From assembly GCF_001189295.1 (NCBI RefSeq), contig NZ_CP012159.1, forward strand, positions 7,495,001 through 7,559,000: a stretch of DNA of 64,000 nucleotides, written 5' to 3'. Source of the DNA: Chondromyces crocatus (GTDB taxonomy: Bacteria > Myxococcota_A > Polyangia > Polyangiales > Polyangiaceae). The translations under genes and the position numbers were made by a program. Below the pieces are notes generated by a model. That model made no database searches, was not told where the DNA came from, and saw only the letters and a program-made list of their open reading frames with translations. Shown piece by piece: positions 10,001 through 19,500 of this stretch (position 1 is the first letter of the stretch; every line of letters begins with the position of its first letter).

Positions 10001-10570
10001 GACGCGGCGCAGGTAGGTGTCTTGCCAGTGCGGTGGGACGTCTTTGCACAGGGAGGGTCAAGGCCGCTCCTGTCCGGACTGATCCGACCGCCTGCACGGC
10101 CCAGTGGCGTCGGGGCAGATATACCGGCCGGGCCTTCGTTCCTGGAGCGTGTGCGCGAAGCTGCGCCGAGCCGGCGGCAGGGCCTGGTGACCGCAGCGAT
10201 CGAGGAGCAGGTCGCGCGGGTGTTGCGCCTGCGCGGTCCTGTCGAGCCGCAGCAGCCACTCCGCGAGATCGGGCTCGATTCGCTCATGGCGGTGGAACTC
10301 AGGAACGCGATCGGCCGAGGGACGGGGCTGACGCCGCCCATGACGCTGCTGTTCGACTATCCGACGATCGATGCGCTCACCGGCTATGTCCTACGACAGC
10401 TCGACGCACCCACCGCGAATGGCGCGACCGTCCGAGGGCCTGAACGCACTACGACATCTACCGAGGTGCGCTCGATGCTCGGCGAGCCGCTGGATCTTCC
10501 GGCGGAGGAGCTGTCCGACAGCGAAGCCGAAGCTCTGCTCGTCGAGGAGCTGGAGCGGTTGAACTACTGA
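4052..10570 (+). CDS. Type I PKS, one fully reducing module (M1: KS-AT-DH-ER-KR-ACP)
   Basis: A protein of 2172 residues. The ATG at 4052 is preferred over the TTG at 4016 because it begins the usual N-terminal docking coiled coil (MEHKARLTSALLAIKKL). No clear ribosome site is visible. KS about 31-455 has DTACSSS with Cys201, EAHGTGTS and KTNIGHLE, so it is a condensing KS and not a decarboxylating starter KS. AT about 560-860 has GHSVGE (Ser656) and SHAFH (756-759), which predicts malonyl-CoA. DH has DHRIYGGVVVPG with His957. ER about 1447-1760 has HAAAGGVGLAAVQ. KR from about 1771 has GGLGSLG, LDD (B-type) and Tyr1917. ACP has GLDSLM with Ser2077. It should add two carbons and reduce the incoming carbonyl to CH2. 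The C-terminus ends in an ELSDSEAEALLVEEL-type docking tail. There is no loading domain, so it needs an upstream partner. Confidence 0.95.
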   Translation: MEHKARLTSALLAIKKLQGDLDAVERSRREPIAIVGMACRFPGGAIDPGAFWRLLSEGVDAVTEVPPDRWDADAWYGPGAEGKICTREGAFVGPLDRFDPAFFGISPREAATLDPQQRLLLEVAWEALERAGIAPDALSGSKTGVFVGVGLDDFAQLALRTGDVRSLDVYSGTGAGLCFTAGRISFVLGLEGPSMAVDTACSSSLLAVHLACQSLRQRECSLALAGGVNVLLSPEISVYLSQSQALSPRGRCRTFDAGADGYVRGEGCGVVALKRLSDALADGDDIVALVRGSAVGHDGASSGLTVPRGPAQQSVIRAALENAGLDPARIGYVEAHGTGTSLGDPVEVEALAAALCQGRAEEQPLRIGAVKTNIGHLETAAGIAGLMKVALSLQHEALPANLHLEKPNPLIPWAELPVTVVTEQTPWPRCKEPRAAGVSAFGLSGTNVHVVLEEAPPRQEAANREEAATAERPFHLLPLSARSERALRDLAGRYDRHLGAHPEQHLKDATFTAGVGRAHMVHRAAIVARDVREARGRLSALSEDAPSAGLVTGHAAYGRRPRVAFLFTGQGAQYAGMGRALYATEPTFRRVIDQCATRLGPHLPEGLVAVMHDAEAGRWALNETGWTQPALFALEVALCEVWRDWGITPYAVMGHSVGELAAACVAGVFSLEDGLRLVADRGRLMQALPRGGAMAAVFAPEPVVAEAVRRSGDAVAIAAVNGPSEVVISGAEAEIEGVLALLEAAGVKARRLAVSHAFHAPQMSPMLDAFEATAAQVTYAAPQIRLVSNVTGAVATPDEVTSPAYWRRHVRETVRFLDGIRALAALGIDAFVEIGPKPTLLGAGRQCLPESEAAWLPSLREGEADLQQMLSSLGALYTRGAEIDWARLHRGAGRRRIPLPTYPFERERHWVQVPTRRGPDAAAGSPWLGRAFSSPAVAEHFYERAISVAALPFLGDHRIYGGVVVPGASHVAMMLCAAAEQLGRGPCVLEDVAFVQPLRLGDTEERSLQIAWRPEGEGAASCRMWSRGSGPGETWLLHAESRLRAAESEAVPRPGAPRLGAPDGEGWHELDPEDFYRSVAARGIDLGPTFRWIRRIARRGGEAWGELVAPEGLDEGAPLHPTLLDACIQLFGASWPAERFDEVAYVPMGIERLRFRGGAVMPTRLRARAVLRPGSGEGKDRLVGDVVLADDAGHFVAELSGLHAKRAPVEIFSTRTRGNDVLYEIAWPEAKRHDRVALVEAPGRFVILADRVGIGAQLGALLEQRGASMVLVSADDDVTDAARLDALLADTMQSGAALAGVVSLRALDAPPADQLDAAALEAAGALSLGGALHVAQALARAESRARLVLVTRGAQPVAPGRVEVAQAPLWGLGAVIALEHPEWRSTLIDLDPTASVAASAETLLEEILGSDGEDRLAFRGGARHVARLVRADARRHGTDRETDTPSQLRIQSRGSLEGLGWVPIERRVPGRGEVEIRVRATGLNFRDVLTTLGMYPGEGGPLGLECAGEVVRVGDGVEGLRPGDEVVALVAGSFSTFATVAAAFVAPLPPSMRFEEAATLPIAFLTAEYALNRLARMKRGERVLIHAAAGGVGLAAVQLAQQAGVEIFATAGSPEKHRYLASLGVQHTMSSRSADFVDEVMARTGGAGVDIVLNSLTGEMIPKSLSVLAKDGRFVEIGKAGIWSASEVAALRSDVAYSVFLLDENAAERPAEVAEAFQALVRGAEKGDVRPLPARAFPRAEAAEAFRYMAQARHIGKIVVTQVAEVRSDATYLVTGGLGSLGLSAASWLVTLGARHVVLMGRRGPSDTALQAVRALEEAGAEVRVVNGDVARAEDVARVLGEIDTSMPALRGVLHLAGTLDDGVVRTLRWDRVAEVLAPKVKGAWNLHAATRDRQLDLFVLFSSTASMLGSPGQASYSAANAFLDALAHHRHADGRPALSINWGAWADGGMAAGVDPERLRARGIDLIPRDEAIAWLDHLVRSDAAQVGVLPVRWDVFAQGGSRPLLSGLIRPPARPSGVGADIPAGPSFLERVREAAPSRRQGLVTAAIEEQVARVLRLRGPVEPQQPLREIGLDSLMAVELRNAIGRGTGLTPPMTLLFDYPTIDALTGYVLRQLDAPTANGATVRGPERTTTSTEVRSMLGEPLDLPAEELSDSEAEALLVEELERLNY

Positions 10571-10580
10571 GTCGAGTTGC

Positions 10581-10586
10581 GAGGGA
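10581..10586 (+). promoter_or_regulatory. Ribosome binding site deciding a GTG start
   Basis: GAGGGA lies 5 bases before GTG at 10592, which supports GTG as the start of the second PKS gene over the in-frame TTG at 10577, which has no site before it. Confidence 0.55.
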
Positions 10587-10591
10587 ATGCT

Positions 10592-13500
10592 GTGAACTCC
10601 GGAGAAAAGCGCGAAGAAGCAACCACGGCGTCTGCGCCCACGGTGGTGAAGCGCGCGCTCGCAGCAGTGCAGGATCTCCGCGCTCGGTTGGCCGCGGCGG
10701 AGCAGGAGAAGCACGCGCCGCTGGCAGTGGTCGGCCTGGGCTGCCGCTTCCCGGGCGGCGCCGACGACCCGGAGAAATTCTGGGCGCTGCTCCGCGAGGG
10801 TCGCGACGCCGTGACCGAGGTCCCCCGGAGCCGCTGGGATGTCGACGCGCTCTACGATCCAGACCCGGACGCGCCAGGCAAGATCGCATCGCGCCACGGC
10901 GCTTTCCTCGCGGACGTGGATCGCTTCGACGCAGGCTTCTTCGGCATCGCGCCGCGGGAGGCAGCCGCGATGGATCCGCAGCAGCGCCTGTTGCTCGAGG
11001 TGACCTGGGAGGCACTGGAGCACGCCGGCATCGCAGCCGATGGGCTCGCCGGTAGCCGCACCGGTGTGTTCCTGGGCATCTGCAAGGGAGACTATCTGCG
11101 CTTCCTGCTCGACGATCCCGAGCGCATCGACGCCTACGTGGGGACGGGCAATGCGGAGAGCGTCGCCGCCGGGCGACTCTCCTACCTGCTCGGCCTGAAG
11201 GGGCCGGCCGTGTCGATGGACACGGCGTGCTCGTCATCCCTCGTGGCGCTTCATTTCGCGTGCCAGAGTCTGCGGCGGAAGGAGTGCGATCTCGCGCTGG
11301 TCGGAGGCGTGAACCTGACCCTGGCGCCGGAGATCTCGATCAACTTCTCCAGGGCGCGGATGCTCGCGCCGGACGGGCGATGCAAGACATTCGACGCGGC
11401 GGCGGATGGGTACGTACGCGGCGAGGGCTGCGGGGTGGTCGTGCTGAAGCGGCTGTCCGATGCGCTGGCGGACGGCGATCGGGTGCTGGCGGTGATCCGC
11501 GGCTCGGCCGTGAACCAGGATGGGCGAAGCAGCGGGCTGACCGCGCCGAACGGGCCCTCGCAAGAAGCCGTGATCCGCGATGCGCTCCATGACGCAGGAG
11601 TCACGTCGGCTGCGGTCGGCTACGTGGAGGCGCACGGGACGGGCACATCGCTCGGCGATCCCATCGAGGTGGAGGCCCTCGGGGCGGTGTTCGGTGAAGA
11701 GCGCCGCGAGCGCCCTTGCATCCTCGGGTCGGTGAAGACGAACATCGGTCACCTCGAAGCCGCAGCGGGCCTGGCCGGACTCATCAAGGCGATCCTGGTG
11801 GTGCAGCACGGAGAGATCCCACCGCACCTGCACCTCCGGACTCCGAGCCCCCGCATCCCCTGGGATGCACTGCCGCTGACGGTCACGACGTCGCTCTCTC
11901 CATGGAATGGCGGCGGCGGTCCTCGGATCGCCGGCGTGAGCTCGTTCGGCTTCAGCGGAACCAACGCGCATGTGATCGTCGAGCAGCCGCCGGAAGAAGG
12001 AGCCAGCGTCAGCGCGAACGTCGATGCGCCGGATCGGCCGCAGCTGCTCTCGCTGTCGGCGAGGTCGGAGACGGCGCTACGCGCGCTCGCGGGCCGGTAC
12101 GTGGAGCGGCTCGCAGAGAAGCCGTCCCTGCGCCTCGCTGAAGTGTGCTTCACGGCGAACGTGGGGCGCGCGCATCTCGGGCATCGGCTCGTGGTGGAGG
12201 CGGGGACCACCGAAGCGCTCCGCCAGAAGCTCGCAGCTTTCGCTGACGGCACGTCGCCCTCCGGCATGGTGAGCAACGTGCTCGAGCGTTCGGGCTCGCC
12301 GCAGATCGCGTTTCTGTTCACCGGGCAAGGGTCGCAGTACGCGGGGATGGGGCGTGGGCTCTACACGCGCGAGCCCGTCTTCCGCGAGACGCTCGACCGA
12401 TGCGCCACCCTCCTCGAAGGGCAGCTCCCCCTGCCCCTGCTCACCGTCCTGTTCGAGGAGCAGACGCCGCGGCTGCTCGACCAGACCCTCTACACCCAGC
12501 CCGCCCTCTTCTCGCTCCAGGTCGCACTCGCCGCCCTCTGGCGCTCCTGGGGGCTACGCCCACACGCCGTCCTCGGCCACAGCGTCGGCGAGCTCGCCGC
12601 CGCCTGCGTCGCCGGCGCCTTCGACCTGGAGGAAGGCCTACGCCTGGTCGTGGAACGAGCCCGATTGATGCACGCCCTGCCCACGGGTGGCGCCATGGCC
12701 GCCGTGTTCGCCGACCCCGCTCAGGTCGAGCAGGCGATCCTCGCCGAGGCGGAGGGGCGCGCCGTGATCGCCGCCTGGAACGGCCCCAAAGAAGTCGTGC
12801 TGTCCGGCGACGCGGACGCGGTGGAGCGGACCGCTCAGCGGCTGCGCGCGCAGGGGGTGCGGGTCCAGTCCCTCGCCGTGTCCCATGCCTTCCACTCGCC
12901 GCGGATGCTACCGGCACTCGACGCGCTCGAACACGCTGCCTCCGCCATCACCTACCGGCGCCCCGACGTCGAGCTCGTCTCGAACCTGACTGGAGCGCCG
13001 CTGCCCGAACTCTCCGCTCCCTACTGGCGACGCCATGCCCGCGAGCCGGTGAAGTTCGCCGAGGGCGTCCAGGCGCTGTACGACCTCGGGGTTCGGCTGT
13101 TCGTCGAGATCGGGCCCCAGCCCACGCTGCTCGCCATGGCCCAGCGCTGCCTGCCGGTCGATGCGGCCACCTGGCTGCCGTCCCTGCGCAAGGGCAAGGA
13201 CGAACTCGGCATCGCGCTCTCCTCTCTCGCCGAACTCCATGTCCGCGGCGTCGACGTCGACTGGCGCGCTCTCCAGCACGCCACGCCACGACGCAAGGTC
13301 TCGCTGCCGACGTACCCCTTCCAGCGGCTCTCGTACTGGGTCGAGCGCAGCGCCAGGCCCGCACGCTCCGAGGGCGAGAAGGACGTTTACGAACTCGCTT
13401 GGATCGACGCGACGCACGACACGGTCGCGTCCCCTGGCGTCGGGCGCTGGCTGATCTTCGCGGACCAGGGCGGCCTCGGGGAGGCGCTCGCGGAGCAGCT

Positions 13501-16500
13501 CTCGGCCGGAGGCGCCTCGTGCACGCTGGCGTTCGCGGGGCGCGAGGTCGACGTGGCCTCGTCCGAGACCATCGCGCGTGACGTCGAGGCGCTCGCAGGC
13601 GAGGCGCTCGCGGGTGTCGTTTACGCCTGGGGACTCGACAGCCCCTCTCCTGACGAGTCCACGGTGCCCGCGCTCGCCGAGAAGGCAGTGCTCACTGCGC
13701 TCTCGGTACTGCAGGCCATCGCGCGCCGAGATGGCGCCGTAGCGCCCCCGCGCTTGTGGATGGTCACCCGAGGGGCGCAGGCCACGGGCGGCGCGTCGCC
13801 AGCGGTCGCGCAGGCACCGCTCTGGGGTCTGGGCCGGGTCTTCGCGGTGGAGCACCCTGATCGCTGGGGTGGGCTCGTGGATCTCGACCTGGAACGCCCG
13901 GACCATGAGGTGGCCCCACTCGCCGACCAGGCAGCCATGGTCGCCAATGAACTCGGGCGTGACGCGGGCGCCGAGGTCGCTCACCGCGGCGGGCGTCGCC
14001 TGATCGCACGCCTGATGCCCGCTGGGACTCTCCCCGGTGGGCCGCCGAAGCTCGACGTCTCGGCGACCTACCTCGTCACCGGCGGCCTCGGCGCGGTAGG
14101 CCTGCACGTCGCACGCTGGCTCGTGGCGCAGGGGGCACGCTCTCTGGCGCTCGTCGGCCGCCGCGCGCCTTCGGATGAAGCGCTCACAGCGCTGCGTGGT
14201 CTCGAGGCCAAGGGCGCCAGCGTCCAGGTGTTCCGCGGCGACGTCACCGTGCTGGAGGACGTCACCCGCGTCGTCCAGGGCCTGGACGCGACAGGACGCC
14301 GGCTGGGCGGGGTGTTCCACGCCGCTGGCGTGCTCGAGGACGGCGTCCTCTCGCGGCTCGACGGGGGGCGCATGACGCGCGTCCTCTCGCCCAAGGTGCG
14401 CGGCAGCTGGAACCTGCACCTCGCGACGCGAGGGCGGAATCTCGATTTCTTCGTGCTGTTCTCGTCGGCGTCCTCGCTGCTCGGCTCACCGGGACAGGGC
14501 AACTACGCGGCAGCGAATGCCTTCCTCGACGCCCTCGCGCATGCACGACGCGCAGCGGGCGAGCCTTCGACCTCCATCCACTGGGGCCCCTGGGCCGGCG
14601 AGGGCATGGCGCAGCGGGATGCGCGGAGCCGGCAGCGCTGGGCTTCACAGGGGGTGCACTTGCTCGCACCCGACGACGGGCTGCGCCTCCTCGGGCGACT
14701 GGTCGCACCGGGCGCCCCCGTCGAGATCGCCGTGCTGCCGTTCGACTGGGAGCGGCTCCGCGCCTCGCTCCCGGGAGCGGCGCTCCCGCTCCTCGAGGGC
14801 CTCGCGTGCCACGAGGTTGCGGAGACCGCTGCACCGACGCTCGAACGCGCCCGCGCTGGAGAGCTCGTCCGGAAGCTCGAAGCTGCACCAGCCGCGGAGC
14901 GCATGGAGGTGGTGCTCGCCTTCGTTCGCGGTCAGGCCGCCGAGGTGCTCGGCTTCGACGGGTCGCACCCCCTGCCTCTGCACCGGGGGATGTTCGAGCT
15001 GGGCTTCGACTCGCTGATGGCCGTCGAGCTGAAGAACCGCCTCCAGGCGGCCGTGGGCGACGCGCTGCCGCTGTCCAACACCGTGGTGTTCGACCACCCC
15101 ACGCTCCACGCGCTGGCCGAGTTCCTGGCCGGACGCGTCATCAAGGGCGAGGCCGTGATCGCGTCGAGGATCCAGGCGGCCTCGGACGACCCGATCGCGA
15201 TCGTGGGCGTGGGCTGCCGGTTTCCAGGCGGAGCTGACGGGCCGGACGCTTTCTGGCAGGTGCTGCGCGATGGGCTGGACGCGATCGTCGAGGTCCCGAA
15301 AGAGCGCTGGGACATCGCGGCGTTCCACGATCCCGACCCCGAGGCTCCTGGCAAGATGGTCTCGCGCTCGGGCGGCTTCCTGCGAGACATCGATCAGTTC
15401 GATGCGGACTTCTTCGGCATCGCGCCGCGCGAGGCGACGTTCATGGATCCGCAGCAGCGGCTGCTGCTCGAAGTCACGTGGGAGGCGCTCGAGAACGCGG
15501 GGATCGCGCCAGGTGAACTCGCAGGCAGCAGGACGGGCGTCTTCGTCGGCATCAGCGGCACCGACTACGCGCAGCTCCAGCTCCAGCAAGGCGATCCCCG
15601 CCGCATCAACGCCTATTTCGCGACGGGCGGGGCGCTCAGCGCAGCGGCCGGGCGGCTCGCGTACGTACTCGGCCTCCGCGGCCCCGCGATGGCGATCGAC
15701 ACGGCGTGCTCGTCGTCCCTCGTGGCCGTCCATCTGGCGTGCCGTAGTCTGCACGCGGGCGAGAGCAGCGTCGCCATCGCGGGGGGCACGAACCTGGTGC
15801 TCCTGCCGGAGACGAACGTGAACCTGTCACGTGCCCGGATGCTCGCGCCAGACGGGCGATGCAAGACGTTCGACGCGGCGGCGGACGGGTACGTGCGCGG
15901 CGAGGGCTGCGGGGTGGTCGTGTTGAAGCGGCTGTCCGATGCACTGGCGAACGGCGATCGGGTGCTGGCGGTGATCCGTGGCTCGGCCGTGAACCAGGAC
16001 GGCCGGAGCGTCGGGCTGACAGCGCCGAACGGGAGCGCACAGGAAGCGGTGCTCCGCGACGCACTGGCGAGCGCTGGCGTGCGGCCCACCGACGTGGGCT
16101 ACGTGGAAGCACACGGGACGGGGACGTCGCTCGGGGACCCCATCGAGGTGGAGGCGCTCGGCGCGGTCCTCGGCGAAGGGCGCACGCCGGACGCGCCGTT
16201 TTACCTGGGATCCGTGAAGACGAACCTCGGGCATTTGGAGGCCGCGGCGGGCGTGGCGGGCCTGATCAAGGTGGTGCTCGCGCTGCAACACGAGGCGATT
16301 CCCCCTCACCTGCACTTCCAGACGCCAAGCCCTCACATCCGCTGGGAAGAACTCCCGGCGCGTGTGACGACGGCGTTGACGCCCTGGCCTCGAGGAGGAC
16401 AGCGACGGATCGCTGGCGTGAGTTCGTTCGGCTTCATCGGTACGAATGCGCACGTGATCGTCGAGGAGGCGCCTGCCTCCGTGAAGATCGACGCGGACTC

Positions 16501-19500
16501 CGAGGTGCTGACGGAGCGGCCGCAGCTCCTCTCCCTGTCGGCGAAATCGGAGGCAGCGCTGCGTGTGCTTGCGGGCCGGTACGCGGAGCAGCTCGCAGAG
16601 GAACCGTCGCTGCGGCTGGAGGAGGTGTGCTTCACAGCGAACGTGGGGCGCGCGCACCTCGCCCACCGTCTCGTGACCGTGGCCAGCTCGACGGCGATGC
16701 TCTGCGCAGAACTCGGAGCGTTCGCGGAGGGAGCGTCGCCCAAGGGGGTGCTCACAGGAGAGGCCAGAGACCAGGGCGAGCTACGGGTGGCGTTTCTGTT
16801 CACCGGGCAAGGGTCGCAGTACGCGGGGATGGGGCGCGGGCTGTACACGCGCGAGCCCGTCTTCCGCGAGACGCTCGACCGATGCGCCACCCTCCTCGAA
16901 GGGCAGCTCCCCCTGCCCCTGCTCACCGTCCTGTTCGAGGAGCAGACGCCGGGGCTGCTCGACCAGACCCTCTACACCCAGCCCGCCCTCTTCTCGCTCC
17001 AGGTTGCACTCGCCGCCCTCTGGCGCTCCTGGGGACTGCGCCCACACGCCGTCCTCGGCCACAGCGTCGGCGAGCTCGCCGCCGCCTGCGTCGCCGGCGC
17101 CTTCGACCTGGAGGAAGGCCTACGCCTGGTCGTGGAACGAGCCCGGCTGATGCACGTCCTGCCCGCCGGCGGCGCCATGGCCGCCGTGGTCGCCGACACC
17201 GCTCAGGTCGAGCAGGCGCTGCTCGCCGAGGCAGAGGGGCGCGCCGTGATCGCCGCCTGGAACGGCCCCAAAGAGGTCGTGCTGTCCGGAGACACGGACG
17301 CGGTGGAGCGGACCGCCCAGCGGCTGCGAGCGCAGGGGGTGCGGGTCCAGTCCCTCGCCGTGTCCCATGCTTTCCACTCGCCGCGGATGCTGCCGGCACT
17401 CGACGCGCTCGAACACGCCGCCTCCGCCATCACCTACCGGCGCCCCGACGTCGAGCTCGTCTCGAACCTGACCGGAGCGCCGCTGCCCGAACTCTCCGCT
17501 CCCTACTGGCGACGCCATGCCCGCGAGCCGGTGAAGTTCGCCGAGGGCGTCCAGGCGCTGTACGACCTCGGGGTTCGGCTGTTCGTCGAGATCGGGCCCC
17601 AGCCCACGCTGCTCGCCATGGCCCAGCGCTGCGTGCCGGCCGATGGGGCCACCTGGCTGCCGTCCCTGCGCAAGGGCAAGGACGATCTCGCCACCGCGCT
17701 CTCCTCCCTCGCAGAACTCCATGTCCGCGGCGTCGACGTCGACTGGCGCGCGCTCCAGCACGCCACACCGCGACGCAAGGTCTCCCTCCCGACATACCCC
17801 TTCCAGCGACGCCGCTTCTGGATCGAGGACATCGCAGCGCGGCCCGCCCGACCTCGGGCGGCCCAGGAGCAGGCCGGCGTGACCGAGCATCCGCTGCTCG
17901 GGCGCCGCGTGTCATCCCCGGCCATGCAGGATGTGGTCTTCGAGGCGCTGCTCAGCATCCACGCGCCCGGGCTGCTCGATGATCACCGGGTCCAAGGGCT
18001 GGCCGTGGTGTCGGGCCCGACCGAGGCGTCAATGATCCTCGACGCGGCAGCACGCGTACTCGGCCAGGGCCCACTGCTCATCGAGGAAATGGTGATCCAG
18101 GAGGCGTTCATCCTGCCCGAGGAGGGATCACGCAGGGTGCACACCGTGCTGACGCCACGAGGGGACGACAGAGCGACATTCCGGCTCGCGAGCTGCAAAG
18201 CAGGTGACGAGGAGGATCCCACGGCGTGGCGGCTGCACGTGAGCGGCCAGGTCCGTCAGGTGAGGGACGACGAGCCGTCGCCGGAGGTCGCTGGCCCCAC
18301 GTTCGAGGAGGTCCAGGCACGTTGCACCGAGCCCATCTCTCGCGAGGCGTTCTACGCGGAGCTAGCTCCGAAGGCGGCGTTCCGCTTCGGTCCCACCTAC
18401 GAGTGCATCGACGCGGTGTGGCGTCGCGATCGCGAGGCTCTCTGCTGGATGCAGCTTCCCCAGGTGGTATCGGCCGACGAGGCGGCCTGGTACCGCATCT
18501 ACCCGAGCTTGCTGGATGCGTGCTTCCAGCTCTTCATCGCGGCCCGCTTCGGGCTCGGCTCGGGTCCAGGGACGGGGGACGGGTGGGTGCCCTTCGCGAT
18601 GCGGGGGCTGCGGTTCGAGCGCCACGGGGGCGGGCGGCTGTGGTGCCACGTCGCGGTGGATGACGACGGGTCGAGTGGGAAAGAGACGGTCCGCGGCGAG
18701 CTGCGCCTCTTCGACGAGTCCGGGGCGCTCGTCGCAGTCTCACGGGACCTGATGTTCAAACGCGCCCGGCGCGAGGCGCTGATGCGCGTGCGCGCGACGC
18801 TGGAGGGGCTCTCGAGCTGGCTCTACGAGCTCTCGTGGGTCGAAAAGCAGGTGGCTCGCCCGGATCCAGGCCCGGCCGGGCGCTGGCTGCTCCTCGCCGA
18901 TCGCGGTGCCCCAGGGCAGGAAAGCGTCGGGGCCGCCCTCGCCGCGCGCCTCGCGCAGCACGGAGACGAGGCGGTGCAGGTGCTCGCCGGGGAGCGCTTC
19001 GAGGTGCTCGCTCCAGGGCGAGTGACCGTGCGTCCCACAGACGCCGGCGATCTCCAGGATCTCTTCCGGTGGGCGCTGGAGGAGCACCGGCTGCCGCTCC
19101 GAGGAGTGGTGCACCTCTGGGCGCTGGACGGTGGGGCGCAGGAGGACTGCACGGCATCAGCGGTCGAGGCCGCGGTCGAACGCGCCTGCGTCCCCGCGCT
19201 GCTCGCGCTCCAGCAGATCGCCCGGGCCAGGGAAGGCGCGGGCGCACGGCTGTGGGTCGTCACGCGCCATGCGCAGGCGGTGGGCGAGGTGCGCGTGGAT
19301 GCCGCCGCAGCGACGCTGGCAGGCCTCGCGGCCGTGGCCGCAGTGGAGGTGCCTGCTCAGTGGGGGGGCCTCGTGGATCTCGACGCGAGGTCCCAGGAGC
19401 CGGCGGCGCAGGAGGACGAGGTGGAGGCATTGCTCCGCGAGATCCGCACGCAGGTGACGGGCGAGCGCGTCGCGCTCCGGAGTGACCGGCGGCTCGTCGC

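Noticed and set aside
15859-17982. Long + strand frame inside the M2-M3 PKS gene
   Set aside because: Out of frame with clear PKS motifs and strongly Arg/Ala-biased; a shadow of the real gene.
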